A DNA stretch of 64,000 nt from Vreelandella glaciei (GCF_013415125.1 NZ_JACCDE010000012.1:1-64000); one strand, 5' to 3'. Counted from the stretch's first letter, positions 53,672-64,000 are shown. Numbers and translations: made by a program. The notes: generated by a model not told the origin, from the sequence alone.

Positions 53672-54292
53672 GTGCCAAAGGTGGGAATGGAACCGATACG
53701 CCGCCAGCAGTTAATTACCGCAACCATGGCAGCCATTGATGAAGTCGGCCTGGCCGAAACGACCGTCATGCGCATTGCACGTCATGCGGGTGTTTCAGCG
53801 GGCATTATCAGTCACTACTTTGGCGGTAAAGATGGCTTGTTGGAAGCGACAATGCGGCAAATCCTGACCGACCTGACCGGGGCCGTTGCGGTGCGCCGAC
53901 ATGCATTGGAAGACGACTCTCCCCGTGCTCATATTGGCGCCATTATTGAGGGTAACTTTGACCGCACTCAGGTCACCGGCCCCGCCGCTAAAACGTGGTT
54001 AGCGTTCTGGGCCAGCAGCATGCATAAACCTATGCTGCAGCGGCTGCAAAACGTCAATGATCGTCGTCTTTACAGCAACTTATGTCACCAGTTTCGACGT
54101 GTAATGGCCCGCGCAGAAGCCCGCAACGCAGCGCGTGGTTTGGCTGCCATGATCGACGGTCTGTGGCTACGTGGCGCCCTTACCCCAGAAGGATTAGATG
54201 CTGACGAAGCCCGCCTTCTTGCGCACACTTATCTCGATCAGCTTTTTGCTCATTATGGATGTACAACGCCTGCATCCCACACGAACAGTTAA
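53672..54292 (+). CDS. betI: BetI, TetR-family choline-responsive repressor
   Basis: A 206-residue BetI with the standard N-terminus MPKVGMEPIRRQQLI and TetR helix-turn-helix (RIARHAGVSAGIISHYFGGKDGLLEATM, ~34-61). The GTG start is supported by AGGAG six bases upstream and by family conservation. It represses betIBA and choX. 24 bp upstream of betB. Confidence 0.95.
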   Translation: MPKVGMEPIRRQQLITATMAAIDEVGLAETTVMRIARHAGVSAGIISHYFGGKDGLLEATMRQILTDLTGAVAVRRHALEDDSPRAHIGAIIEGNFDRTQVTGPAAKTWLAFWASSMHKPMLQRLQNVNDRRLYSNLCHQFRRVMARAEARNAARGLAAMIDGLWLRGALTPEGLDADEARLLAHTYLDQLFAHYGCTTPASHTNS

Positions 54293-54316
54293 TTTTTTAT
54301 ATTCAAGGAGACCGAC

Positions 54317-55786
54317 ATGGCCGCTCAAGACGTACAGCCTCTTTATATTGATGGTCGCCAGGTAGCCTCCACCTCAGGCGATACTTTTACCGTTACCAAC
54401 CCGTTTGATGGCAGCCTGCTGGCCACTATCGGCCAAGCTAGCCAAACTGATGTCGACACTGCGGTCGCCGCTGCCCAGCGAGGCCAGCGCGAGTGGGCCG
54501 CGATGACTGGCATGGAGCGCTCGCGTATTCTGCTGCGCGCCGTCGCGCTGCTAAGAGAACGCAATGATGAACTTGCTGAGCTGGAAACCCGCAACACCGG
54601 TAAGCCGATCAGCGAAACCGCCAGTGTCGATATCGTTACCGGCGCAGATGCGCTGGAGTACTACGCTGGCTTGGCGCCTGCTATTCAAGGCAGCCAGATC
54701 CCTCTGCGTGATAGCTCATTTGTTTACACCCGCCGCGAACCGCTGGGCGTGATTGGCGCCATTGGCGCCTGGAACTACCCGATCCAAATTGCTTGCTGGA
54801 AAGCCGCACCGGCGCTGGCGGCAGGCAACGCAGTGGTATTCAAGCCCAGCGAAGTGACCCCGCTAACCGTGATGAAACTGGCGGAAATCTTCACAGAAGC
54901 CGGCCTGCCTAATGGCGTCTTTAACGTGGTACAGGGCGATGGCCGTGTAGGCGCCATGCTCACTGAGCATACTGGTATCGCCAAAGTCTCGTTCACCGGC
55001 GAAGCGGGCACCGGCAAAAAAGTCATGGCCGCCGCCGCTAGCTCGACGCTAAAAGACGTCACCATGGAACTAGGCGGCAAATCGCCGCTACTAGTTTTTG
55101 CAGATGCCGACCTTGACCGCGCCGCAGACGCCGCCATGATGGCCAACTTTTACTCCAGCGGCCAAATCTGCACCAACGGCACGCGGGTATTTGTTGAACG
55201 CAGCGTTAAAGAGGCCTTTGAAGCCAAGCTGATAGAGCGCGTCAAGCGCATCAAAGCAGGCGACCCGATGGATCCCAGCGTCAACTTTGGCCCGCTGGTT
55301 AGCTTTGAACATCAAGAGAAAGTGCTTTCGTATATTGCTCTGGGCAAGGAACAAGGCGCTCGCCTGCTCGTGGGTGGCGACGAGTGGAATACCGGCAGCT
55401 TTGCCAATGGTGCCTGGGCGGCACCGACGATCTTCACCGACTGCACCGACGAAATGCGCATTGTGCGCGAAGAGATCTTCGGCCCAGTAATGTCGGTACT
55501 CGCCTTTGATGACGAAGCAGAAGTCATTCGTCGCGCCAATGACACCACTTACGGCCTTGCCGCTGGTGTCTTCAGCGAAAGCCTGAATCGCGCCCACCGC
55601 GTCATTCATCAATTGGAAGCCGGTATCTGCTGGATCAATACCTGGGGTGAGTCACCTTCCGAGATGCCGGTAGGCGGCTATAAAGAATCTGGCATTGGTC
55701 GTGAGAACGGTATCGAGACGCTTAATCACTATACCCAAACCAAGTCAGTTCAAATCGAGATGGGGCCTTTTGAGTCAGTGTTTTAA
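54317..55786 (+). CDS. betB: BetB, betaine aldehyde dehydrogenase
   Basis: A 489-residue aldehyde dehydrogenase oxidising betaine aldehyde to glycine betaine with NAD(P)+. Catalytic motifs: [10 protein letters not shown] with the general-base Glu (~249) and [13 protein letters not shown] with the nucleophilic Cys (~286). The BetB-typical ending [19 protein letters not shown] is present. Cytosolic; second gene of betIBA. Confidence 0.96.
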   Translation: MAAQDVQPLYIDGRQVASTSGDTFTVTNPFDGSLLATIGQASQTDVDTAVAAAQRGQREWAAMTGMERSRILLRAVALLRERNDELAELETRNTGKPISETASVDIVTGADALEYYAGLAPAIQGSQIPLRDSSFVYTRREPLGVIGAIGAWNYPIQIACWKAAPALAAGNAVVFKPSEVTPLTVMKLAEIFTEAGLPNGVFNVVQGDGRVGAMLTEHTGIAKVSFTGEAGTGKKVMAAAASSTLKDVTMELGGKSPLLVFADADLDRAADAAMMANFYSSGQICTNGTRVFVERSVKEAFEAKLIERVKRIKAGDPMDPSVNFGPLVSFEHQEKVLSYIALGKEQGARLLVGGDEWNTGSFANGAWAAPTIFTDCTDEMRIVREEIFGPVMSVLAFDDEAEVIRRANDTTYGLAAGVFSESLNRAHRVIHQLEAGICWINTWGESPSEMPVGGYKESGIGRENGIETLNHYTQTKSVQIEMGPFESVF

Positions 55787-55802
55787 CTCTAAGCACTAGC
55801 TC

Positions 55803-55902
55803 CGCCGGTAGGCATAACACGAAGACGCTGTGAACCCATCCATGGGCGCTCGGCTTTTTCATCCCTGAAAAAGACGCTTCGCTTTTATGCCTACCGGCTC
55901 AC
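55803..55902. repeat. Long inverted repeat between betB and betA
   Basis: GCCGGTAGGCATAA at the left is repeated inverted as TTATGCCTACCGGC at the right. Between them a smaller stem, CTTTTTCATCCCTGAAAAAG, is visible. This could be a REP-type intergenic repeat or an mRNA-processing hairpin separating betB from betA. Confidence 0.65.
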
Positions 55903-55937
55903 TTCCTCGACTCAGCAAGATTTCTTAAGGAGACTCT

Positions 55938-57611
55938 ATGTCTCAACCACGCGAATTTGACTACATCATTATCGGTGCAGGCTCGGCGGGCAACGTGCTC
56001 GCTACTCGCCTCACCGAAGACAGCAGCGTCAGCGTACTGCTGTTAGAAGCGGGCGGGCCGGATTATCGCTTCGATTTCCGCACCCAAATGCCCGCTGCCC
56101 TGGCATTTCCGCTACAGGGCAAGCGCTATAACTGGGCGTTTGAAACCGACCCCGAGCCGCATATGGATGGTCGTCGCATGGAGTGTGGTCGCGGCAAAGG
56201 TCTGGGCGGCTCCTCGCTGATTAACGGCATGTGCTATATCCGCGGCAATGCGCTCGATTACGACAACTGGGCCAAACAGCCCGGTCTTGAGGATTGGGAT
56301 TACCTTAGCTGCCTGCCCTACTTCAAAAAGTGCGAAACCCGCGACATCGGTGCCAACAGCTACCACGGTGGCGACGGCCCGGTGAGCGTGACCACGCCAA
56401 AAGCAGATAACAATCCGCTTTACCGCACCTTTATTGAAGCGGGAAAACAGGCGGGCTATCCGGAAACCGAAGACGTTAACGGCTACCAGCAAGAGGGTTT
56501 TGGCCCCATGGACCGCTTCGTCACGCCCAAAGGTCGCCGTGCGTCTACGGCTCGAGGCTACCTGGATACCGCCAAACAGCGCCACAACCTCACCATCGAA
56601 ACTCATGCCGTTACCGACGTCATTGAGTTTGAAGGCAAGCGTGCGGTGGGCGTTCGCTATGAGCAGAAAGGTGAAAAACAGCAGGCCTATGTACGCCGCG
56701 AAGTAATTCTGTGTGGCGGCGCCATCGCCTCGCCGCAGATTTTGCAGCGTTCAGGTATTGGCAACCCGGAACTGCTGAACGAACTGAATATCGAGACGGT
56801 TCATGCCCTGCCCGGCGTGGGTGAAAATCTCCAGGATCACCTGGAAATGTACATTCAATACGAATGCAAAGAACCTATCTCGCTCTATCCAGCGCTAAAG
56901 TGGTACAACCAGCCTAAGATTGGCGCCGAATGGCTATTCAATGGCACCGGCGTGGGCGCCAGCAACCAGTTTGAATCCTGTGGCTTTATCCGCAGCCGTG
57001 ATGAAGAGGAGTGGCCCAATCTTCAGTACCACTTTCTGCCCATCGCTATCAGCTATAACGGCAAAAGCGCGGTAGAAGCACATGGTTTCCAAGCCCATGT
57101 TGGCTCGATGCGCTCAGAAAGTCGCGGTCGTATCCGCCTGACGTCAACGGATCCACACGCGGCACCCAGCATTCTGTTCAACTACATGGCCAAAGAAAAA
57201 GATTGGCAAGAGTTCCGTGATGCTATCCGCCTCACCCGTGACATCGTCGCCCAGCCTGCGTTTGATAAATACCGAGGGCGTGAAATAGCGCCTGGCCCGA
57301 ACGTTCAGACGGACGCTGAGCTGGACGCTTTTGTTAAACAGCACGCAGAAACCGCCTATCACCCCTGCGGCAGTTGCCGAATGGGCGAAGGCGAGATGGC
57401 GGTCACTGATGGTCAAGGCCGCGTGCATGGCATTGAGGGTCTGCGCGTGGTCGATGCCTCGCTCTTTCCGGTGATTCCTACCGGTAACTTGAATGCGCCC
57501 ACCATCATGCTGGCGGAGAAAATCGCCGACCGTATTAAGGGGCACGAGCCGCTCCCCCGCGCCAGCGTTGACTACTATGTGGCAAACGGTGCACCGGCCA
57601 AACGCGCTTGA
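55938..57611 (+). CDS. betA: BetA, choline dehydrogenase
   Basis: A 557-residue GMC oxidoreductase: FAD-binding [18 protein letters not shown] at the N-terminus, [20 protein letters not shown] (~80-100), and the C-terminal CRMG...[24 protein letters not shown] with the catalytic His region YHPCGSC. It oxidises choline to betaine aldehyde at the membrane. Last gene of betIBA, followed by a terminator. Confidence 0.96.
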   Translation: MSQPREFDYIIIGAGSAGNVLATRLTEDSSVSVLLLEAGGPDYRFDFRTQMPAALAFPLQGKRYNWAFETDPEPHMDGRRMECGRGKGLGGSSLINGMCYIRGNALDYDNWAKQPGLEDWDYLSCLPYFKKCETRDIGANSYHGGDGPVSVTTPKADNNPLYRTFIEAGKQAGYPETEDVNGYQQEGFGPMDRFVTPKGRRASTARGYLDTAKQRHNLTIETHAVTDVIEFEGKRAVGVRYEQKGEKQQAYVRREVILCGGAIASPQILQRSGIGNPELLNELNIETVHALPGVGENLQDHLEMYIQYECKEPISLYPALKWYNQPKIGAEWLFNGTGVGASNQFESCGFIRSRDEEEWPNLQYHFLPIAISYNGKSAVEAHGFQAHVGSMRSESRGRIRLTSTDPHAAPSILFNYMAKEKDWQEFRDAIRLTRDIVAQPAFDKYRGREIAPGPNVQTDAELDAFVKQHAETAYHPCGSCRMGEGEMAVTDGQGRVHGIEGLRVVDASLFPVIPTGNLNAPTIMLAEKIADRIKGHEPLPRASVDYYVANGAPAKRA

Positions 57612-57636
57612 ACATTTAGCCTGTTTACCACTCCAA

Positions 57637-57670
57637 ACGCTATGGCTTGCCGCCATGGCGTTTTTTTTGG
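57637..57670 (+). terminator. Rho-independent terminator after betA
   Basis: AACGCTATGGC and GCCATGGCGTT form a stem around TTGCC, followed by eight T. Confidence 0.9.
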
Positions 57671-57841
57671 CTACGTTAAAGGAACAAGCTGCGCCAAACG
57701 TGCCTAAAAACTTGCGTGTGATAGCCCCCATCTGCCAATATTCAAACAAGTGTTCGACTCAATATCTCAACAACCATGTTACTCGCGTTTTATTAACAAC
57801 AGTCGGCCTGCAACAGTGGCCAGCAAAAAGAGAGATAACCT

Positions 57842-60328
57842 ATGCTCACCCTACTTCTGATCGTGCTCGCCATTGTCGGCTTGCTCGTGGTCATGCGTCG
57901 CGAAGCAGGCGCCCCCGCGGCGCTAGCTGTACTTGGCGTATTAGGCCTTGTTGGCCTACTGTTTGACGCGGAAATCATTGGTGGCCTGCTGCTTCTTGGC
58001 GCTGCGGCAGTAGCCGTGGCAGGCCTGCCCGCGCTGCGTCGCAAGTGGCTTACTCCACGCCTATTCGCCACCTTTAAGAAAGTCGCCCCCAAAGTGTCCG
58101 CCACCGAGCGTACGGCCCTGGAAGCGGGCAGCGTCTCTTGGGACGGTGAGCTATTTTCGGGCAAACCCCAGTGGGAAAAGCTGCTCGCCTTCAAAGATGA
58201 TGGCCTGCGCAACGATGAGCAAGCCTTTCTGGATAATCAGTGCGCCAAAGCCGCGGGTATGTGCAACGCCTGGGATATCGCCCAAGAGCGCGCCGACCTG
58301 CCCCAGCAGCTGTGGGACTACCTGAAAAAAGAGGGCTTCTTCGGCATGATTATTCCGAAGGAGTACGGCGGCCTTGGCTTCTCGGCCAAAGCGCAGTCCA
58401 TGGTGCTGCAGAAGCTCTCTGCCAACGAAACCCTGATGGTCACCGTAGGTGTGCCCAATTCCCTCGGCCCTGGCGAGTTGCTGCTTAAATACGGTTCCCA
58501 AGACCAGAAAGACCACTACCTGCCGCGCTTGTCCGATGGCCGTGAAATCCCCTGCTTTGGCCTCACCGGCCCCCGTGCGGGTTCCGATGCCACCTCGCTG
58601 CCTGATACTGGCGTAGTCTGCAAACAGACTATCAATGGTGAAGAAGTGCTTGGCCTGCGTCTTAACTTTGAAAAACGCTGGATCACGCTGGCGCCCATCG
58701 CCACAGTCGTTGGTCTTGCCTTCCGTCTGTTTGACCCGGAAAAGCTGCTCGGTGACGAAGAAGATCGCGGCATTACGCTGGCGTTAATTCCCCGCGATAC
58801 CGATGGCATGGAAATCGGTCGTCGTCACCACCCCATCGGCAGCCCGTTTATGAACGGCCCGATTATCGGTAAAGATGTCTTTGTACCGCTGGATACCATT
58901 ATTGGTGGCCCGGACATGATCGGCCAAGGCTGGCGGATGCTGGTGGAGTGCCTGTCTATTGGTCGCTGCATCACACTGCCCTCAGGCGCGACCGGCACCG
59001 CACGCTACGCCCTAGGCTGGAGCGGCGGCTTCACCCGCGTACGTCGCCAGTTCAACGTGCCGGTGGCCGAAATGGAAGGGGTACAAGAGCCTCTTGCCCG
59101 CATGGCGGCATTGGCCTATATCTCCCAGGCCACCGTGTATCAAACTGCCAACATGATCGACCATGGCGAAAAGCCTGCGGTGCCCTCGGCCATCCTGAAA
59201 AGCCAGTTGACCGAGTTCCAGCGTGTGCTGCTTAGCGATGCCATGGACGTACACGGCGGCAAGGCGGTGACCCTTGGCCCTCGTAACTACCTCGGTATCG
59301 GCTATAGCGCCAACCCGGTCGCCATCACCGTGGAAGGCGCCAATATCATGACCCGCAACCTGATGATCTTTGGTCAGGGCGCTATTCGCTGCCACCCTTA
59401 CGTGCTTGATGAATTGGCCGCAAAAGACGCCAATGACATGCAGGCATTCGATAAAGCCTTCTTTGGTCATGCAGGCTTGATCTTTGGTAACTCCGCGCGG
59501 GCCTTTACCCTCGGCTTTGGCATCGGTAAAGCCAGCGTCCCCTTTGATGGCCCGGCAGCGGCCTATGCTCAGGATATTGCCCGTCTCTCCGCTGGCTTTG
59601 GCCTGTGCGCCGACGCCGCCATGGCAAGCCTGGGCTCAGCGCTCAAGAAACGCGAAATGATCTCCGCTCGGCTGGGGGATGTACTGTCTAACCTTTACCT
59701 GACCTCCATGGTGCTCAAGCAGTGGCAAGCGGGCAGTAAAGTAGAAGGTGAAGAAGCACTACTGCATTACAGCTGTCGTTTCCTGCTGCAGCGTGCCGAA
59801 CAGGCGTTTGTGGAGATTTTCGACAATCTACCTAACCGCGCGCTAGGCAAAACGCTTAATGCTGTGGTGATGCCGACCGGCCGCCGCTGGAATAAACCTC
59901 ACGATGACTTGGCTCGCGACATTGCCAGGCGTGTATCCACTCACAGTGCCCTACGTACCAAGCTATTGGAAAACACATGGGACACGGATGACGGTGAACA
60001 GCGTAACCCGCTGGCGCGCTACAACGCCCTGCTGATCGATTACGATCGCGCTGAGGCGCTTTACCGCACGGTGAACAAAGCCTATGCCAAAGGCGAGCTA
60101 CCGCAAACAGCACTGCACCCTGAAGCACGCGTTGAGGCTGGCCTGGAAAAAGGCCTGATCAGTGCCGAGGATGCGGAGTTCATGCGCACCTTTGAGGCCG
60201 AAGTTCTGGAAATGCTGACCGTGGACGATTTCGCCTACGATGCCTTTGCCAAGAATAAGTCCACGCTGATCGATCACAACGAAACACCTGCGCCAGCGCC
60301 TAAGCAGGCCGAGGAAAACGTTAAGTAA
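57842..60328 (+). CDS. fadE: Large acyl-CoA dehydrogenase, FadE type
   Basis: An 828-residue protein with two N-terminal hydrophobic segments (~2-20 and 24-58). The acyl-CoA dehydrogenase core follows (IPKEYGGLGFSAKAQSMVLQ, CFGLTGPRAGSDATSLPD, KSQLTEFQRVLLSDAMDVHGGKAV), then the FadE-specific C-terminal extension (DUF1974-like). It catalyses the first step of beta-oxidation on long and medium acyl-CoA with FAD. Single-gene unit with terminators on both sides. Confidence 0.93.
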   Translation: MLTLLLIVLAIVGLLVVMRREAGAPAALAVLGVLGLVGLLFDAEIIGGLLLLGAAAVAVAGLPALRRKWLTPRLFATFKKVAPKVSATERTALEAGSVSWDGELFSGKPQWEKLLAFKDDGLRNDEQAFLDNQCAKAAGMCNAWDIAQERADLPQQLWDYLKKEGFFGMIIPKEYGGLGFSAKAQSMVLQKLSANETLMVTVGVPNSLGPGELLLKYGSQDQKDHYLPRLSDGREIPCFGLTGPRAGSDATSLPDTGVVCKQTINGEEVLGLRLNFEKRWITLAPIATVVGLAFRLFDPEKLLGDEEDRGITLALIPRDTDGMEIGRRHHPIGSPFMNGPIIGKDVFVPLDTIIGGPDMIGQGWRMLVECLSIGRCITLPSGATGTARYALGWSGGFTRVRRQFNVPVAEMEGVQEPLARMAALAYISQATVYQTANMIDHGEKPAVPSAILKSQLTEFQRVLLSDAMDVHGGKAVTLGPRNYLGIGYSANPVAITVEGANIMTRNLMIFGQGAIRCHPYVLDELAAKDANDMQAFDKAFFGHAGLIFGNSARAFTLGFGIGKASVPFDGPAAAYAQDIARLSAGFGLCADAAMASLGSALKKREMISARLGDVLSNLYLTSMVLKQWQAGSKVEGEEALLHYSCRFLLQRAEQAFVEIFDNLPNRALGKTLNAVVMPTGRRWNKPHDDLARDIARRVSTHSALRTKLLENTWDTDDGEQRNPLARYNALLIDYDRAEALYRTVNKAYAKGELPQTALHPEARVEAGLEKGLISAEDAEFMRTFEAEVLEMLTVDDFAYDAFAKNKSTLIDHNETPAPAPKQAEENVK

Positions 60329-60359
60329 TACCTCTTTTTCAAAGCATTACCTGTAAAGA

Positions 60360-60396
60360 AAGCCGACTCCTGGCATGCAGGAGTCGGCTTTTTTGT
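60360..60396 (+). terminator. Rho-independent terminator after fadE
   Basis: AGCCGACTCCTG and CAGGAGTCGGCT form a 12-bp stem with a short loop, followed by a T-run. Confidence 0.93.
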
Positions 60397-60449
60397 GTTC
60401 ACTTTCTACGCCTAAATGCGTAGTCCGATGGATCAAAAACGCGTTGCAA

Positions 60450-60486
60450 GTTCGCAAACGATCAACTAGCCTTTCGTAAACGAAAG
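60450..60486. promoter_or_regulatory. Operator candidate upstream of the glp ABC operon
   Basis: A perfect 7+2+7 palindrome CTTTCGTAAACGAAAG (60471-60486) is preceded by a half-matching TTCGCAAACGAT. Spaced TTTCG/CGAAA boxes are typical of DeoR/GlpR-type regulators. The position 80 bp before the first ABC gene makes it a likely control site. Confidence 0.55.
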
Positions 60487-60565
60487 CGATTAGCCCTAAC
60501 AAGTCGCATTTAAATAGCACTCTCCAACCGCTATTTCCAATAACAATGACGCTAGCGAGATCGGC

Positions 60566-61663
60566 ATGTCCTTACATTTGCAAAATATCGATCACATCGT
60601 TAACGGTGTGCCGCATATCAGTGGCGTTGATCTAGCCCTTGAGCCAGGCTCCTTCAACGTGCTGCTTGGGCGAACGCTCGCCGGGAAAACCACGCTGATG
60701 CGCCTAATGGCAGGGCTTGAACCGCCCACCCGGGGCAAAATCATCATGGACGGCAAAGATGTAACGAATGTTTCCGTGCGAAAACGCAATGTCTCCATGG
60801 TGTACCAGCAGTTTATCAACTACCCCAGCCTGACTGTTTACGACAACATTGCCTCACCGCTTAAGCTGGCCAAACAGCCTAAAAGCGAAATTGACAAGCG
60901 GGTTGGCGAAATTGCTGAAATGCTGCATATCGAACACCTGCTCAAACGCTACCCACAGGAACTCTCCGGCGGCCAACAGCAGCGTACCGCCATGGGCCGG
61001 GCACTGGTGAAGGATGCTGAGTTAATTCTGTTTGATGAGCCGCTGGTCAACCTGGATTATAAACTGCGTGAAGAGCTACGCGATGAATTGCGCGATCTGT
61101 TCAAAGCGCGTAACTGCATTGCGGTGTATGCCACCACCGAACCCAATGAAGCGTTAGCGCTGGGCGGTAACACAGCGGTGCTGCATGAGGGTAAGCTTCT
61201 TCAATACGGCCCTACCGAGCAGGTCTATCGCGAACCGAATGGTCGCTTTAGCGCAGAAATGTTCTCTGAACCCCCGATCAATATCGTCCCCGGCCAATTG
61301 ACCGACAGCGAAATCACTTTTGACCAAACGTTACACTTTCCCTGTGACGACAAGCTAAAGCGCCTTGAACCGGGTGATTACGACTTTGGTGTCCGCGCTT
61401 CGCACCTCACCCTGCAGCCACAACGCGCCGATGACCTGGCGCTGGACGTCCATGTGGATGTAGCGGAAATCAGCGGCTCAGAAACCTTCCTACATGTTCA
61501 CCACGAACGTTTCCCCTTAGTGCTGCACCTAGCGGGCATTCACCAGTTTAGTGTTAATGAACCCCTGAAAGTCTACTTCCCCACCCATCAACTTTACGCC
61601 TTCGACAAGCAGGGCCACACGGTCCATATTCCTGCGCGTCAGGGAGGAGCTGCCCATGGCTGA
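60566..61663 (+). CDS. glpS: ABC transporter ATPase, GlpS-like
   Basis: A 365-residue MalK/UgpC-type ATPase with C-terminal regulatory OB domains. The Walker A reads GRTLAGKT (35-42), lacking the middle Gly. The signature LSGGQ (133-137) and Walker B LILFDEP are normal. The switch histidine is replaced by Thr ([10 protein letters not shown]191). The same degenerate Walker A occurs in GlpS of the rhizobial glycerol transporter GlpSTPQV, which also has two ATPase genes followed by two permeases. Overlaps the next gene by 8 bp. Confidence 0.75.
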   Translation: MSLHLQNIDHIVNGVPHISGVDLALEPGSFNVLLGRTLAGKTTLMRLMAGLEPPTRGKIIMDGKDVTNVSVRKRNVSMVYQQFINYPSLTVYDNIASPLKLAKQPKSEIDKRVGEIAEMLHIEHLLKRYPQELSGGQQQRTAMGRALVKDAELILFDEPLVNLDYKLREELRDELRDLFKARNCIAVYATTEPNEALALGGNTAVLHEGKLLQYGPTEQVYREPNGRFSAEMFSEPPINIVPGQLTDSEITFDQTLHFPCDDKLKRLEPGDYDFGVRASHLTLQPQRADDLALDVHVDVAEISGSETFLHVHHERFPLVLHLAGIHQFSVNEPLKVYFPTHQLYAFDKQGHTVHIPARQGGAAHG

Positions 61664-62756
61664 GATCACACTAAAAGGCTTGGCGCACTCCTACGAAAAA
61701 ACGCCCAAGGGCGCGGCGGATTACGCCATCCGGCAGATGGATCACGTCTGGCACCAGGGTGGCGCCTATGCGCTGCTGGGCCCATCGGGCTGCGGTAAAT
61801 CGACGCTACTCAATATTATTTCGGGCCTGCTTGAACCTTCAGAGGGCGACGTGCTTTTCGACGGCCAGCGAGTCAATGAGCTACCCCCTGAAGAGCGCAA
61901 TATTGCCCAGGTTTTTCAGTTCCCCGTGATCTACGACACCATGACGGTGTTCGACAATCTCGCCTTTCCCCTGCGCAATATGAATACCCCCGAGTACCGG
62001 GTAAAACCCAAGGTACTCGAAGTCGCCGACATTCTTGAGTTGACGCCACTGTTGGATCGTAAAGCCAAGAACCTAACCGCCGACGAGAAGCAGAAAGTTT
62101 CCATGGGCCGTGGACTGGTACGTGACGACGTCACGGCCATCCTGTTTGATGAACCGCTCACCGTGATCGACCCGCAGCTAAAGTGGAAACTGCGCCGCAA
62201 GCTCAAAGAGATTCACGAGCGCTTTAACATCACCATGATCTACGTGACCCACGATCAGCTCGAGGCCTCGACCTTCGCGGATAAAATTGCCGTGATGTAT
62301 GAGGGTCAGGTGGTGCAATTCGGTACGCCGAGAGAGCTGTTCGAGCACCCCGCACATACCTTTGTGGGTTACTTTATTGGTAGCCCCGGCATGAACTTTA
62401 TGGCCGTGGAACACCGTGACGGACAAGTGATGTTCGGCGCACAGCCGCTACCGGTTAGCGAGCACATGAAGCACGCCGTCGCCAACGCTAGCTCAGCCAA
62501 TATCAAGCTAGGTATTCGCCCTGAGTTTATTGCGATTTCCTCAAGCTCTTCAGCCAACAGCGTGCCGATTCAAGTAATTAGCGTGCAAGACCTGGGCACC
62601 TACTCCCTGCTGACTTTCAAGCTCAACGAGCAAACCTTTAAAGCCCGCCTGCCTGAAGGACACTCACCAGTGAGTGAAGCGGCGTTTGCGCACTTCGATG
62701 CTGCCCATGTGGCGCTATATATCGATGAATATCTGGTGGAGGCTGGCCATGAATAA
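61656..62756 (+). CDS. glpT: ABC transporter ATPase, GlpT-like
   Basis: A 366-residue paralogue with canonical Walker A GPSGCGKS (42-49), Walker B AILFDEP and switch His H200 (YVTHDQLEAS), but a degenerate signature LTADE (141-145) in place of LSGGQ. The C-terminal regulatory region is retained. It should pair with GlpS as a heterodimer having one competent and one degenerate ATP site. Overlaps the permease start by 8 bp. Confidence 0.77.
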   Translation: MAEITLKGLAHSYEKTPKGAADYAIRQMDHVWHQGGAYALLGPSGCGKSTLLNIISGLLEPSEGDVLFDGQRVNELPPEERNIAQVFQFPVIYDTMTVFDNLAFPLRNMNTPEYRVKPKVLEVADILELTPLLDRKAKNLTADEKQKVSMGRGLVRDDVTAILFDEPLTVIDPQLKWKLRRKLKEIHERFNITMIYVTHDQLEASTFADKIAVMYEGQVVQFGTPRELFEHPAHTFVGYFIGSPGMNFMAVEHRDGQVMFGAQPLPVSEHMKHAVANASSANIKLGIRPEFIAISSSSSANSVPIQVISVQDLGTYSLLTFKLNEQTFKARLPEGHSPVSEAAFAHFDAAHVALYIDEYLVEAGHE

Positions 62757-63636
62757 CAAAGTACCCAATAACAGAGCCTGGCTACTGGTGTTACCCATGC
62801 TGTTGCTGGTGGCGTTCTCCGCCATCATTCCATTGATGACCGTGGTCAACTACTCGGTGCAAGACGTGCTTGGTCCGAATGCGAGCTTCTTCACCGGCAC
62901 CGAGTGGTTTAAAAGCATGCTCAACGATGACGCGCTGCAAGCAGCGTTTCTGCGCCAGATTTCATTTTCGCTGATTATTCTTGCCATTCAGATCCCCCTT
63001 GGGATTGGCATCGCGCTGATTATGCCCAAACGCGGTTGGCAAGCCTCGGCAGTGCTGATCCTGATCACCTTGCCGCTACTGATTCCTTGGAACGTGGTGG
63101 GCAGTATTTGGCAAATATTTACTCGTGGCGATATTGGCTTGATGGGTTGGGGCCTGCGCGAGTTAGGCGTCGAATACAACATCACCCGCAATGCCGGCGA
63201 CGCCTGGGTAACGATCATTCTGATGGACGTATGGCACTGGACCCCGCTGGTGGCCATGCTGTGCTATAGCGGCCTACGTTCGATTCCCGAAGCCTATTAT
63301 CAGGCAGCGCGTATTGACCGTGCCTCAAAATGGGCCGTGTTCCGCTATATCCAGCTACCCAAGCTAACCAACGTGCTGGTAATCGCTGTGCTGCTGCGCT
63401 TTATGCACTCCTTTATGATCTACGCCGAACCCTTTGTACTGACAGGCGGCGGGCCGGGCAGCGCCACCACCTTCTTAAGCCAATCGCTAACCACGATGGC
63501 GGTCGGCCAACAGGATTTAGGACCTTCTGCAGCGTTCTCGCTGATCTATTTCCTGGTCATTCTGCTGGTGAGCTGGGTGTTCTACACCACCATTATGAAT
63601 ATGCAGAAAGACAAATCGCCGCATGGAGGTGCCTAA
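62749..63636 (+). CDS. glpP: ABC transporter permease, GlpP-like
   Basis: A ~295-residue MalF/UgpA-type permease started at MNNKVPNNRAWLL (62749); an upstream extension overlaps the ATPase gene. Six membrane segments and the coupling-loop motif EAYYQAARIDRASKWAVFRYIQLPKL (EAA motif) are visible. Second permease follows directly. Confidence 0.82.
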   Translation: MNNKVPNNRAWLLVLPMLLLVAFSAIIPLMTVVNYSVQDVLGPNASFFTGTEWFKSMLNDDALQAAFLRQISFSLIILAIQIPLGIGIALIMPKRGWQASAVLILITLPLLIPWNVVGSIWQIFTRGDIGLMGWGLRELGVEYNITRNAGDAWVTIILMDVWHWTPLVAMLCYSGLRSIPEAYYQAARIDRASKWAVFRYIQLPKLTNVLVIAVLLRFMHSFMIYAEPFVLTGGGPGSATTFLSQSLTTMAVGQQDLGPSAAFSLIYFLVILLVSWVFYTTIMNMQKDKSPHGGA

Positions 63637-63637
63637 C

Positions 63638-64000
63638 ATGAGCTATCAACTCGAAAACACCCAGCGCGGTGAAAAGTACAACAGCATTTTTAGCAAGGTT
63701 TCACCGGCCAAGCGGCGGAACCGCACTGCCCGCGCGCACTGGCGCTCGCGTATCCTGCTTGGCCTTTATCTGGCGCTGATGATCCTGCCCATTTATTGGC
63801 TAATCAACATGTCGCTGCAGACCAACAGCGAAATTCTGGGCTCCATGACACTGTGGCCCCAAAACCTTACCTTTGATAACTACATCGGCATCTTCACCAA
63901 TTCAAGCTGGTACATGGGCTACGTCAACTCGATGCTCTATGTGGCGATGAATATGCTCATCACCATCTGCGTCGCGCTACCCGCCGCCTACGCCTTTAGC
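63638..64000 (+). CDS. glpQ: ABC transporter permease, GlpQ-like (runs off the window)
   Basis: The first ~121 residues of a MalG/UgpE-type permease: a basic N-terminus (KVSPAKRRNRTARAHWRSR), a first membrane helix (ILLGLYLALMILPIYWLINMS), and NEILGSMTLWPQNLTFDNYIGIF, as in the family. The start lies one base after the previous stop. The gene is cut by the window edge; a periplasmic binding protein gene is expected beyond. Confidence 0.8.
   Translation, partial: MSYQLENTQRGEKYNSIFSKVSPAKRRNRTARAHWRSRILLGLYLALMILPIYWLINMSLQTNSEILGSMTLWPQNLTFDNYIGIFTNSSWYMGYVNSMLYVAMNMLITICVALPAAYAFS

Overview
The window looks like the chromosome of a Halomonas-like gammaproteobacterium. This is inferred from the choX / betI-betB-betA osmoprotectant cluster, a large membrane-anchored FadE-type acyl-CoA dehydrogenase, a GlpSTPQ-type ABC cluster and the base composition of the right flank. 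No ribosomal marker is present to confirm the genus.

The dominating feature is a complete CRISPR-associated Tn7-like transposon (type I-F3 CAST) of about 48.9 kb, 3328-52206. Both ends begin TGTCGTTTC reading inward and carry related TnsB-type sites, and the element is bracketed by the 5-bp duplication AAAAT (3323-3327 and 52207-52211). It sits about 7 bp beyond the 3' end of the SRP RNA gene ffs (52213-52324, minus strand). The core machinery is split into two minus-strand operons: tnsA-tnsB-tnsC (52096-48571) and tniQ-cas8/cas5-cas7-cas6-CRISPR (21671-16312). The array has three ordinary spacers and, next to the terminator, a fourth guide held between divergent repeats. That guide matches the ffs gene with a CC PAM and mismatches concentrated at every sixth base, so the element encodes the guide for its own attachment site.

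The cargo is unusually large and has two parts. Between the two core operons lies a defence island: a type 1 BREX system (brxA, brxB, brxC, pglX, pglZ, brxL) with a DUF1016 nuclease, a SIR2-HerA pair and a DUF262/HNH GmrSD-like (BrxU-like) gene nested inside it. An OLD-type ATPase, a zinc-ribbon protein and several unknown genes follow. Between the CRISPR array and the distal end lies a nine-gene catabolic operon (TRAP transporter dctPQM, SDR, hydroxyacyl-CoA-type dehydrogenase, BKACE enzyme, PaaY/gamma-carbonic-anhydrase-like protein, LacI regulator, glycerate kinase), best explained as use of a 2-deoxy-sugar acid. IS30, two decayed IS3 copies, a MITE and a broken DUF2971 gene lie around it.

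Left of the element (1-3327) are a dgkA 3' fragment, a PAP2 phosphatase, an EptA/MCR-like phosphoethanolamine transferase and a small membrane protein. Just outside the distal end is a second, degenerate copy of a tnsA-side transposon end, suggesting an older related element had used the same site. Right of the element (52.2-64 kb) are ffs, tRNA-Met, the choline/betaine genes, the acyl-CoA dehydrogenase and the start of a glycerol-type ABC transporter operon that runs off the window.
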